DNA of 64,000 bases from Sipunculus nudus (taxonomy: Eukaryota > Annelida > Sipuncula > Golfingiida > Sipunculidae), in the NCBI GenBank assembly GCA_026874595.1, contig CM049314.1:71874300-71938299 (forward strand). The letters run 5' to 3'. The notes under the pieces were generated by a model that was not told where the DNA came from, made no database searches, and saw only the letters and a list, made by a program, of their open reading frames with translations. How positions within the stretch are numbered: the first letter of the stretch is position 1; the number at the start of each line of letters is the position of its first letter. Below are positions 11,737-22,535 of this stretch, in pieces. Made by a program: the position numbers and the translations under genes.

Positions 11737-12520
11737 AAACAAAGGCACCGCAAAGCGGAGCATCCCCTCGCACGGGGCATAATTAGAATGGGTGTATTAC
11801 ACAGTGTGACGATGAGAAGGGCAGCCCTCTGGCCTTGACCTTTACTCCTGTGACCTCAAACTAAATAGGGTTATTCATCGATGGGTTGGTGAGACATATT
11901 TGCAAGATGAAAGGTTTCGGTCAAACGGTTTTGCTTAAAATGGGTCCACAAGCTTTCTTCAAGAAGTGGGCCCTGAAGCCGTGACCTTCGGCCCCATGAC
12001 CTCAAAATCGACAGGGGTTTTCATCTTTGGGTGGGTGACCCATATTACCAAAGATAAAAGGTTTCGGTGGTAGGGTTTGGCTTTAAAAGGGCCCACAAGC
12101 TTTTTCAAGAAGTGGGTCCTGTGGCCATGACCTTTGACCCCGTGACCTCAAAATCGATAGTGGCCTTCATCCATGGGTGGGTGAGGCATATTTGCAAGAT
12201 GAAGGGTTTCGGTCAAACGGTTTTGCTTAAAATGGGTCCACAAGCTTTTTTAAGAAGTGGGCCTGTGGCCATGACCTTTGACCCCGTGACCTCAACATCG
12301 ACAGTGGTCTTCATCTATGGGTGGTTGAGCAATATTTACAAGATGAAAGGTTTCGGTGGTAGGGTTTGGCTTCTTTTCAAGAAGTGGGTCTTGTGGCCGT
12401 GACCTTTGACCCCGTGACCTCAAAATCGATAGTGTCCTTCATCCATGGGTGGGTGAGGCATATTTGCAAGATGAAGGGTTTCGGTTAAACGGTTTTGCTT
12501 AAAATGGGTCAACAAGTTTT
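11737..12520 (-). mobile_element. Element A1, 3' part (non-autonomous tandem-repeat element split by element B)
   Basis: It begins with the reverse complement of a right end ending GGTGCCCTTGTTT, with the small hairpin CCGC-TTT-GCGG (present here as CCGCAAAGCGG). It holds five diverged units of about 126-147 bp, each with 'gacctttgaccccgtgacct', 'gggtgggtgaggcatatttg' and 'ggtttcggtcaaacgg', starting near 11840, 11983, 12131, 12278 and 12403. Homology stops in a T-run at about 12516-12520 and resumes exactly at 16071, which shows that element B was inserted here. A complete relative lies at 57636-58233. Open frames over the units are repeats and not genes. Confidence 0.7.
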
Positions 12521-13368
12521 TAGCTCAGCTGACTATAAGTCATCTGAGCTATAGTCGTGGTCCTTTGTCCGTCGTCCGTCCGTCCGGCCGTCCGTCCGTT
12601 AACAGGGCACGTTTTAAAACTGTTGGACCTACGAATCCAAAATTCTGTATACCATTAGATGTCTCCAAAATCTCCTACCATACCGAAAATTGGGTCATTA
12701 GGACTTCGTTCCTTCGAGATATTAAGGAAAAACCTCCGTTTTCCATAAAAAAGCCATTGTTACACTTCAAGGCTGCCTAATATCAAAACCACTGATCTGT
12801 TTTTGATCATATTTAGTATTCTTATTCTTCCGTACATTTTCTATGCACATACCAAAAAATAGGTCAGTATTGGGTATTATTTTGAAGTTATTGGGTCAAA
12901 AATAATGCAAAATTTAAAAAATCAGGAAATATATTTGCTCACTTAACATGAGAATTGCTGGAGCTAGAGACTTTTTTCAGGAATATAACTTTATTTAATC
13001 AAGATTCAATTGTTTACCCAAAATTAGATCTGAATTTTGCAAATTTTTCAAGTTATTAGCATAAATAAAAAATCTATACCTTAAATTTTGTCCAATTTTG
13101 GTAATGGCACGTTTTTTCCCTGTAAGCACTGTTGATTTAATTTTCACAGGGTATATACATAAGGATTTAATCTTTTAAAATCTGCAATTTCACAGGAATT
13201 GATTGGAAAGAGTAACTTTTATTCAAGTTTTCATACACCATGTCAAGTGTTGTTTACATCTAGCCCACATAGTAGTACAGCCTTCACTTGCATTATGTAA
13301 CCCATCCCAGGCAGCGTGCCTTGGCTCAGCTTGGCCACTACTAGCAGGCTTCCCCTCTGCTCTGCATT

Positions 13369-13813
13369 CCCCCCCCCCCCCCTAGCCGTGACAAACACGT
13401 CACAAACACGACTCAGTTAGGGCCAAATTTAGAACCGCCCTGCAAGTCCACGCCACGCTTTATAACCGTCTCTCCGCATACAGTCAACAGGCAGACCGCA
13501 GGCAGAAATCTCCCATACATGCAGAACAAAATACGAATATATTGGGTTATAATGGAATATTTCACACACATGGTAGGTGTCGTTGGAGAGATAAGAATGT
13601 TATTAAAAGGTCTAGTGGGTTTATTTGAAGTGACACGATACTTGTAAGCTATGAGGCGTTGTCAAAAATGACGAAAATATTTGCATCCTCATCCGGCCTT
13701 ATAATGCGATCATCAGAGTTAGATGTCCAGGCACTCTGGCAAGCCAGTAATCTGGCCATAACGTCAGAGGGCCGATCTGGCGCTACCCCCCCCCCCCCCC
13801 CCCCCCCCCCCCC
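13369..13813 (+). repeat. Private 403-bp segment bounded by two poly-C runs
   Basis: Poly-C runs of 14 (13369-13382) and 28 bases (13786-13813) enclose a segment missing from the relative at 36390-36410, where one 18-base C-run directly joins the two flanks. It is either an insertion into a C-run or the relative lost it by recombination between C-runs. Confidence 0.6.
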
Positions 13814-13831
13814 GATGGTGCATTATCTAGA

Positions 13832-14489
13832 TGCACAGGCGCTTGAATCGCTATTTGTGTTGATATTGGCTTAAATAATGTTCAATTTACCTTAACAACA
13901 ATCCCCTACCGTTTAATAAGCTGTAAACCATGTTATATCGCTTGCCGGTACTTGTTTATATAATAGATACACAAGGCCGGCATCCAAGTCTGCGGACGAG
14001 TCTGTATCCATTAAGCGACAAACAGACAGATTTATCCCAGATTACTATTTCCATCATTATCAACCAATCAGGTGTTAGGTTCCAGGGGGGAATCCTTACT
14101 GCTGACCAAGATACATGGGGATTTCCTTGTTTGGGGTAACAGCTGCTTAATGGATGCAGACTAGTTACAAACAAGAGCTCATTACAAGTGGTACACTGTG
14201 TTTATTGGAATTGTTGATACTTTTATAGAAAGAAGAACTGGCCATTTAACGACTGTAAGTTTCTTCCCTCGAAAATGTTTGAAATATTTGGGAATTTTAA
14301 TTGATTTCTTGTATCATTGCCTACCCGTCCGCAGACTTGGATGCCGGCCTTGTGTATTTATTAAATAAACAAGTACCGGCAAGCGATATATCATGGTTTA
14401 CAGCTCATTAAACGGTAGGGGATTGTTGTTAAGGTAAATTGAACATTAAGCCAATATCAACACAAATAGCGATTCAAGCGCCTGTGCTA
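13832..14489. mobile_element. 658-bp inverted-repeat transposon with 7-bp target duplication CTAGATG
   Basis: Ends are CACAGGCGCTTGAATCG and its inverse. The inverted repeats run about 165 bp each (13832-13997 and 14326-14489). CTAGATG flanks both sides. The relative at 36411-36432 has one uninterrupted CTAGATG with matching flanks, that is, an empty site. The centre shows only short inner inverted repeats and no transposase; the open frames here are by-products. Long inverted repeats with a 7-8 bp duplication and CA...TG ends would fit a P- or MULE-type element, but the superfamily is not settled. Confidence 0.8.
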
Positions 14490-15450
14490 GATGAATGTTA
14501 TAATTTTCTGTGTTTCATTTTATTCTTGGCTACATTATGCTACATTTTAGATTTTGTATTGTACCACCAGGGTTACATTGATTAAAGTGCACATTTAATT
14601 GTGTCCACAAAGTGGTGTATTGCTATGAAAGTGTGGATGTTCATCAGATAAGTAATCCTTTACTTCAGAAGAGAAAAACTTCACCAGGTGTGAAATTGAC
14701 TATTTATTAGCATAATGATATTGTTTGTCCCTCATTCAACCATCAGTGTGTATACTATATTTGAAAAGATGTTTTTATTTTATCAAATTTACTGAATCTC
14801 TTATTTTATTTTGGTGAATAAAATTAAGCATGTACTGAAAACTCCAATGTGCAAAGCTTTTTAATAGGGATTCAAGGAATAATCTTGTAGATGCCATGTT
14901 GTGGCATAATTTTCTTTTAAATTCAGTTTAAATATTTGATTTAAAATGATAAACTATATGTGTATGCATAATATGATCCAATATGAGCTACACTCTGGAT
15001 ATATAAAGATTGCAACTTAGAATTCTAATATTTTAACTTATATTTTCAGTTTTTTTATTACAAATTTATAAATATTGTAAATAAAAAAATGAATCAGATA
15101 AAAACTATTAATGGAAAAAGTGGATATGCTAAAAACATAGGCTTATATATAAACTTTAATGCAATATTCCCTTGAAAGTGAAATTAAGGTATTAGTCCAT
15201 TCTGTCCACTTGCCTGTCCATCTGTAAATTTTTCATATGCATCACAGTATCTCAAAACTTTTACTGTTTTTCTTCATGACAGTCTTGTCAGAGTATTAGT
15301 TTGCAATCATATATTTAGAACTTTACTATAACCAAGTAGGAAGGCCCCTTTCCTCTTAGCTTCTCATATGCTTATATAAATGAAAAACATTACAATAGAA
15401 TATTTTTCTTATTTTGCATTCGCAAAAATTTAAAACTTAAGCTGGGTGTC

Positions 15451-15472
15451 GTGACCCATGGGTCCTTTGTTT
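15451..15472 (+). other. Second right-end-like terminus inside element B1
   Basis: The perfect 12-bp palindrome GACCCATGGGTC followed by CTTTGTTT matches the right ends at 6203-6223 and 16053-16070. It lies about 600 bp before the true boundary. A weak GTCC-like tract at about 15200-15225 could be the left end of a small nested element. Confidence 0.5.
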
Positions 15473-16070
15473 ATATTCTGGATTCTCAACATCATTGTTT
15501 GGCTAAAACTGAATAAATATACCAGACATGGTGCGAATACTTTGCAAATGTATTTGAATACGAATATGACATTATAAAATTTCTTGCATAAGAATGGAAA
15601 TTCAGGTAAAAATGAAAGTATTTGAATACCAGTGCAAATACTTTCAAAATGTATTCATGAATGCATTCATTAATATATTCTATAATATTATTTTAATAAT
15701 CATTTCAGTTATATTTAAATAAAAAAAACATACGATTCTCTTATTATTTTTAAAAAAAATTATATTTGGCACAATATTTGTAATTAAATTTTAATAAATA
15801 GTTAAACTCTTATCTTATATGCGCTGCTTATCAGTTATATGGCCAAGTCAAAATCTGTATGACAGTAGCACTATTTTGTTAATAAAATAAATGAAATCAA
15901 TCTCTTCCCTGTCTCCAAAGAAACTATCAAAATCATACGTAAGCTAAACACCAACAACTCATAATACAGCTTATTTTTATTACCACACAAAACCAGCATG
16001 TGCCTCATTTCAAAATCATATTTTTATATCATATATATCAGCTGAGCGCCGTGACCCATTGGTCCCTTGT

Positions 16071-16303
16071 TTTAAGAAGTGGGCCTGTGGCCGTGACCTT
16101 TGACCCCGTGACCTCAAAACCGATAGTGGTCTTCATCTTTGGGTGGTTGAGCCATATATGCAAGATGAAAGGTTTTGGTCAAACGGCTTAAAATTGATCC
16201 ACAAGGCAATCCCAAAAGGAGGGACTGAATTCCGGACGGACGGACTAAATGACGCACGAACGAAGGCGGTACTATATGTCCTCCAGCAACTTCGTTGCGA
16301 GGG
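16071..16303 (-). mobile_element. Element A1, 5' part (remainder beyond element B)
   Basis: The element A repeat resumes at 16071 with 'tttaagaagtgggcctg' and one more unit (16097). A GGAC-rich tract follows, then the outer end, where the hairpin GCAAC-TTC-GTTGC precedes GAGGG. Together with 11737-12520 it makes a full element of about 1,015 bp without the insertion. Confidence 0.7.
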
Positions 16304-16712
16304 TAAAATAAACCGGCGCCTATAAATAGTGAATGAAACAGAAGTTCAGAAATTCCTGGTCCAAGAGTTATCCCTACAGTTTCAGGGTATGAGCAAAACA
16401 CCAGACCTAAATTCACTATACAAAAAAAATAATATCTAAATCAAGTCTACTTGTGTACTTAAACGTGCAACAACATACTTTTGACTGGTGCATGTATAAA
16501 GAATTTATGATTAGTATCATATGCCTGCAATATATCGAACAAAACGAGCAGTTGGCGTATCTTAGAACATAATTTCCTGATTTCCCTGTACTGTTTGTAT
16601 TGACAACATGGACGTATATTTGGATTGTTATAAATGTGTCGATCTCTGTAAGGAAACTGGCCAGTCCTGGCTTCACAGTATCGTATGTCACGGTGTCAAA
16701 GGTTTTTTAAAG

Positions 16713-16755
<43 letters not shown>

Positions 16756-19700
16756 AACATCTGTTATTTAGAGACATTTAGTTGCTGGTTTGTTAACAGC
16801 CGACGACGACATCACTTAAGACCCTATTTATAATATGTAACGCTAAATGACTGTGACCACATTGCGCCAGTCACTGAAGGAAAAGCAACTGAAGGGTCCG
16901 TTCTCATAAATTATCCTCAATATAGAATTTTACAGAGTTTAACACAAAATAAACCTACCTGGAAATGAGTCAGACCGTGCACAAGTGTTTTAGTCAGATC
17001 CTGTTACAACTCGTCTTTCTGATTGTATAATGGAATATATCTCTCTTGTATATAACTGGGACTGACAGCCCCGTGTCCTGTCCTATCAAAACGACCACGG
17101 GTGTTTTATTCATGGTGTGATATGGACATGCACGTATTATGTTAGGTCGGGTTGCCTCGGGAAGGGCACGCCAAGGAAAAGTAACAGTTATATATGAGTC
17201 TTCTGATCATGCACTGTAAATTGATGAATGAATGGCGCCACCTGAGTCTAAAGCTGATTTCGAGATCAATCAAAGAGATGTATTCCTTCTTCTTTGCTTG
17301 ACATTGATCTTTTTTTTCACTTCAAGTAAATCACTAGCTTAAATAGACTGGAGGTTATATGTCTGTTCTGTTGCCCTCACAATGTCATCTCAAAGTTCTG
17401 AAGGAACCAATGGACCAAAGAACATTTGTTAAAACTAAGGGATCCCGTTTTATTCACAATATGAAAATTCTAAAACAGAAGAATATATAATTTAACATAG
17501 ACCTTAACAGAAGTCGAGTCCTAATTATTAAGTTTAATTAAAATTGAAATTGAAAATCAAGTACTTGAGTACTTCTGTCGACCTTACTTTGTGTGATGAT
17601 TAATATATGGAACCAGAATGCGTTTGCTTGAATTTAATTTTTACATAACTCCTCACGCAGTGTTTAAACACTTAAATTGTTTTAGAGCTTTAACCGCTGC
17701 ATTGTATAGCAAGATTTCCCGGCTCTCGCCACCAGGGATTGCACAGACCAATGAATTGAAATCAGACCAATGACGGCGTGGTACCAGATTTTGCATCCAA
17801 ATTCCAAATTTTGAACCTGCGACACCCCTTCTCGTTGGTTCGATACTTGGTGTTGTAAAACCTAAAAAAATTGCTAAACAAAGCAGCGGTTGAAGCGAAG
17901 GAGATCTGGAGAGATTGCAGTGTATTACTATTTGGAAAATACAACGGTAACATGGTTTCTCCCTGCCTTGGCCTAACCATTGCTTCTAGTGGCTGAGAAA
18001 GCGAGTCCGTTTGTGAGAGGTCAGTGTGAATGATATGTTAAAATTGGCCATGTTTACTGAGTGTGCTTACTTACACGCGAAACCCACACACAAGTCGCGC
18101 CCCAGGTAAATAAATTCAGGGCAAACCTCTTGGAATTGCCACGACTTTTGTTCGCGCCAAACGGGTAGATATTGTCGTCTGTTTCTGTGGCCACATAAAA
18201 GCCTGTTGAACACTGTATCGCTTCCGTCCAACGTGCCATATCATTGCCACAATACGAGTTTTTGTCAGTAGCGCCAATTTCAGGTGTGATTCAGACACAT
18301 ACTGGCATTAGCACACTTAATATAAGATGGTGAGCCGTTTGCTTTAACAGCTTACCTTTGAGAATGAAAGTAATGTTTACGGTCATTGCTTCTATTGAAA
18401 TAAATATTATGAGGCTGAATGGCCTTCCCATTACACTATCGACACCTGCCGACCACAACTGGAACTGAAACGGTTCGTTTTAAAATACTGTGATTGCCTT
18501 TTTGTTCCCGAGGGCATCAGATAAGCGATATTTGCGAAAAGGAAATGATCGCGAAAATAAAACTATTGTCGAAAGCAAGCCAACAGCAAAACGTGTGCTT
18601 TTTATAAATGAAATGAAATCTTTCAGATTATGATATATAATTAACCGTTATCACAACTAGTTTGATGACTACTTCGGTCTACGCAGAATTGTTTCGATTT
18701 TGCGCACAATGTTATTTGATATAATTAATTCATAAGATAATTAACATGGGTAGATAGTTATATGGTGAGATCGCGAAAATAGTACCATCACGAAACATGA
18801 AAATATGAATACGTGTATTGAGAAAAATATTAACCTCGCGAATATGAAAGCCAACCACAGAATTAAAGCATGTCATATCTCAAATAATAATGAATAATAC
18901 CCACCTCACCATCAACGAAAAAACTCCTGAAATTTATTTAATATCAGTAAAGGACTACAAGAATGTCAGATAACGTCAGAGTACACGACCATTACGTGGG
19001 ACGGTCAAGGTTTATCTTTAATACACACATTTGGAGCTGTACACCCTTTAATCATTTATCATGGCAATGTTTTTTTTTTCAAGTTAAATTAGAACTGCAC
19101 ATAACTTGTAATTCAGCATTCACCGGTCAAGATAAAATTAGACCTATGTCATTATACTATTTTGGAATTCCGCATATATTTGAAATAAAAGGTTCTGTTT
19201 CACAAATATTAAATATTCATATTTAGTAATTGATAAACTGGTCAGTGTTTGGCCTATGCCTTGTATGTTATTAGGATTAAGTCAGTTTTTTAAGGTTAAG
19301 TATGACTTTATGGTCATTTTTCTTACAAAATTTTTTGGTCTAGTCAAATACATCTAATTCATAAGCTTTACTATAACTACGTGTTAGGTTATGGTGGTGT
19401 ATACATTTACAGAGGCCTGGATGTAAACCCGTTTACAACAACAATAATAAATTTAAAGTTGAAGACTTTGTATATCAATATCTTCAATGAATTATGAATG
19501 AAGTTATATGAAATCATCACAAAAAATATAAAAGAATGTTTATAATCTTCGATATAAGTAATCAATAGAGTTCTTATTTTCTCATGGTCATAGAAGTGGG
19601 TTTTTTTTCAGTCCATGATCATAGAAAAAAAACTATGAATTTTAGAATTGCATAAATCTGGAATTATAAAGGCACATATTTCATTTACAGGGGTCATCTG

Positions 19701-19960
19701 CACGTAAAATATACTAACGGTAAAAACCTACCCAAATATCGGAATGCGAATTCTGGGATCAGGGTTTTGATGTGTACACAAAATGTCAGCCCCCATGATC
19801 GGTTTCGAGAAACTGAGTGAAATAAACCTGTCAGGGTACCATGAGGACACGAAAATGCTAAAAGTTATCTACAGGGAGTATTTGATAGGAAAAGTGTACG
19901 TAAAGACAAAGTTCATTGCAGAATAACGCTTTGATACATGACCAAATATTCATGGCCGAT
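16304..19960. other. Long stretch without a recognised gene
   Basis: It contains a (TA)n microsatellite at 16716-16752. Otherwise it is AT-rich sequence with short open frames that lack motifs, splice-phase support or balanced codon use. No element family from elsewhere in the window was matched here. Confidence 0.35.
16716..16752. repeat. (TA)n microsatellite
   Basis: Pure AT dinucleotide run of about 37 bp. Confidence 0.95.
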
Positions 19961-19974
19961 AAATTGAACCTGCA

Positions 19975-20158
19975 CCCGCCTCACATCATGCCCTGTCAGC
20001 CCGCAGCCCGCGCCGCAATCAAAGGCAAAAAATCAGCCCGCCCAGCAGTTACTATGATTCTTTAAGCCCGCACCCGCCCCGCAATTTTTTTTCAGTCCGC
20101 ACCCGCCCCGCCCCGCCCCGCCCCGCCCCGCATTTTTCAAGTTTCCGGCCCGCAGCCC
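19975..20158. repeat. CCCGC-rich block (left)
   Basis: Repeated CCCGC/CCGCC words, with six consecutive CCCGC pentamers at about 20104-20132. This is very GC-rich for this window. The minus strand is G-rich and could form quadruplex structure. Confidence 0.8.
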
Positions 20159-21293
20159 AGCTCAGGTTTACATATTAAGAATATCTTACAGCACACATAT
20201 AAGCCACGATAATTATTAATATATATGAAATGTTTGATGATTGGAATGAAAAATTAATCTAATACTTTTTTTACAATCATTCAATCCATAATTCATGAAA
20301 TATTTTAAAGACATGTTTGATTGGTTTAATGGATTTAATATATACATAATAATTTAACACACCTTACATATGTTTCATATTTACAGGGGAAATAAACAAA
20401 CCTGTTGTTTATTGTGTCTGTTTCTACTTATATTTATAAAAAAAATAAAGAAAAAATTAGATTTCTTCAAAGTATGTGTACCCAAAGTTACCCTTTGGAA
20501 TAGTATTGGCTAATCACAAGCCATCAAACTACTGAGATGTGTTGCTGGTTAAAATCTTTTCAGTCGTAATCTGCTAATTAGCTGAAACTGAGACTCATCA
20601 GGTGAAGGGAGTAAAGGGTTAATCTGACTAATGTGGCTTTAGGTTCAGGATGTTCACTGAGATAGACATGATCAGAGCGGTGTTTCTTATATCAGTCATC
20701 ACCACATTATGCAGGGCCCAAACAGGGATTTGACGAGCCAGTGGTCAATGTCAGTTACAACTAGACAGCACATGGAGTTGCAATTAGGTAAGGAGGCCAC
20801 CTTAGGCGTTGTGGTGTTCTACTGAGGCAGCTGTAGCTACACACTGTCTATTACAAGATCAAAGGTGATCCAGCCCTTGATTCACTCCCAGCCATATTAT
20901 GTAATATTTGATTATGTAATAATGACCTGACACAAGTACAGAGTTACAGTCCATGTACAACATCAGGCCAGGTAACTCTTTACAAAGTTATGACCATCTT
21001 CCATTGAAAAGATTGATTAAAATCTAGATTTCAGATTAATGATGCATCATCTATTTTGTAAAACAAATTGACGTTATACATAGGAAAGATACACTGGCAT
21101 AGTTTTGTTACAGCTGTCAGTCAGTGTAAGGGATTAACAGGAATAAATTAAAGTTTATTCAAATTTATCTTCTCATAACACTATTTTTACAACACCTGAA
21201 AACATTTTATACATAAATATCAATGTCTTCAAATGATAGTCTTTTTTAAGTATTATTTTATATTCATGTTCTACTGAACTGCCAGATCATCGA
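20159..21293. other. AT-rich 1,135-bp segment interrupting the CCCGC-rich blocks
   Basis: It is flanked by the 10-bp direct repeat CCCGCAGCCC (20149-20158 and 21294-21303). That could be a target duplication or simply the repeat motif of the blocks. No inverted termini or coding frame were seen. Confidence 0.4.
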
Positions 21294-21396
21294 CCCGCAG
21301 CCCGCCCCGCAAACACTTTTTTTCGGCCAGCCCCGCCCCCGCACTTTCTTAGATGTAGCCCGCCCCGCAAAGAATCCTATGCGGGGGCCCGCGAGC
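21294..21396. repeat. CCCGC-rich block (right)
   Basis: It has the same composition and words as the left block (CCCGCAGCCC, GCCCCGCAAA). It is followed by two poly-C runs at 21416-21431 and 21482-21496. Confidence 0.75.
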
Positions 21397-21651
21397 TTCA
21401 GCAGGGTTTGAGTCACCCCCCCCCCCCCCCCACGCAGGGCCATAGTACGCAAAGGACACAGCGTGTGACAATGTAGGATATCCCCCCCCCCCCCCCGACC
21501 TATTTAGAGCCAAAGCGAGGCTCCTCTGACGTAGCTCATTAATATTCAGTGGAGGCAGAAAGCTTGGGAAGCCCCTTGTCTCCAGCCTTTGTTTGTATAG
21601 CACTCCAGCACTCTAGCAAGCACCTAGGTGTTTCAAAACTACAATAAAATC

Positions 21652-21822
21652 ATGGTTTCCAGCTGTTGTGTAGTTGGATGCACATCAAAGAAGGACAGAT
21701 CAAGGGGTCTCACACAACACAGGATTCCAAAAGTCCCTAATAGTCCTAGGGCCAATTTCCATAAGGATCCTAAATTCAAAGTTTGCTGCACCTCCCCCCC
21801 CCCCCCCCCCGCCCATTATTAG
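21652..21822 (+). pseudogene. THAP-domain N-terminal fragment
   Basis: From the ATG at 21652 the protein starts M-V-S-S-C-C-V-V-G-C-T-S-K-K-D-R-S-R-G-L and continues T-Q-H-R-I-P-K. This is the typical start of a THAP zinc finger: first Cys pair C-x4-C, then the H-R-I-P-K step. The rest of the domain (the second C-x2-H pair and the AVPTIF box) is missing. The frame runs into a poly-C tract (21794-21810) and stops. No good splice donor was found, so a truncated transposon copy (P-element/THAP9 type) is more likely than a first exon of a working gene. Confidence 0.5.
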
Positions 21823-22146
21823 GTTTGATGCTATTTTTCGTTGAATTGATTAACAGATATGATAGTTCTAAACAATTCCCCCTAGATAAGTGTCCATAAA
21901 GGCCCGCAATCGGCAATTTTAAAAGCTAATTTTGGTACAGATATTTAAAAAAAATAGGCCTAATGGGTTAATGACAAGGGTTCACACTTGGAAAGTCTTA
22001 TCTTTAGAAATGTATAGTGTTAAATTCAATCAGAGCTACCCCTTTCTACCTAAATTTGATGGACTGAATCCAATAAAAAATAATTGCAAAACTCTCTTAC
22101 AAAATTTTCACCATCAAACTTTCATATAAAAATGCATTTTGAAACC
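21823..22146. other. Spacer, nothing recognised
   Basis: AT-rich sequence between the THAP fragment and the CpG-rich MITE. Confidence 0.35.
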
Positions 22147-22149
22147 TTA

Positions 22150-22532
22150 GGCTGCATTTCCATGAGCGCGACGCGTTTGCCGCGCGACGTACCTCGCGAC
22201 ATTCCGCGCGTGTAATCGCGCCGCCAGAACGTTTCCATGAACGCGATTTTTCTGCGATACGGTGCGGAGGAGCTCTGTTGCTGCAGCCATGATTCCCTGG
22301 AAAAATAACGCCTGATAAAGGGTTCGCCTAGCGGGGCTTTTAACGCGTGTCGCAGAAATCGCTACATGCGCGATTTTCGCCGCGCGACATTTTTGTCGCA
22401 CAGGATGTCGCGCGGGAACCCGCGTCCATGGAAAGGCTATATGGTTAAAACACTAGAGCGATTCTGCCGCTGTCGCAACGCCAACGCAACGCCATCGCAT
22501 CGCAGAAAAATCGCGTTCATGGAAAGGCAGGC
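22150..22532. mobile_element. 383-bp CpG-rich MITE with TTA target duplication (PIF/Harbinger-like)
   Basis: TTA flanks both sides (22147-22149 and 22533-22535). The left end is GGCTGCATTTCCATGAGCGC; the right end is the inverse of GCCTGCCTTTCCATGAACGC. The word TTTCCATGAACGCGATTTT recurs internally at about 22229 and inverted at the right end, so there is a nested inverted repeat. It is packed with CGCG words, unlike the AT-rich flanks. Open frames on both strands here are by-products of the GC-rich composition. Confidence 0.7.
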
Positions 22533-22535
22533 TTA

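Larger units (their letters stand above)
12521..16070 (+). mobile_element. Element B1, 3.5-kb pearl/Helitron-like element inserted in element A1
   Basis: The left end reads TAGCTCAGCTGACTATAAG, then (GTCC)n at about 12565-12600. The right end is a palindrome-like GACCCATTGGTC followed by CCTTGTTT (16053-16070). Both borders are fixed by the interruption of an element A repeat. The left 300 bp match the copies at 34854 and 35697. Inside are two poly-C runs bounding a private 400-bp segment (13383-13785), a 658-bp inverted-repeat transposon (13832-14489), and an earlier right-end-like site with a perfect palindrome at 15451-15472. No protein is encoded, so it must use enzymes from elsewhere. 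Confidence 0.6.

Noticed and set aside
12067-12402. 111-codon open frame over repeated units
   Set aside because: It follows the element A tandem repeat, its period and copies explain it, and related units elsewhere are broken.
22147-22401. Open frames rich in Arg and Ala
   Set aside because: They lie inside the CpG-rich MITE and reflect its composition on both strands.
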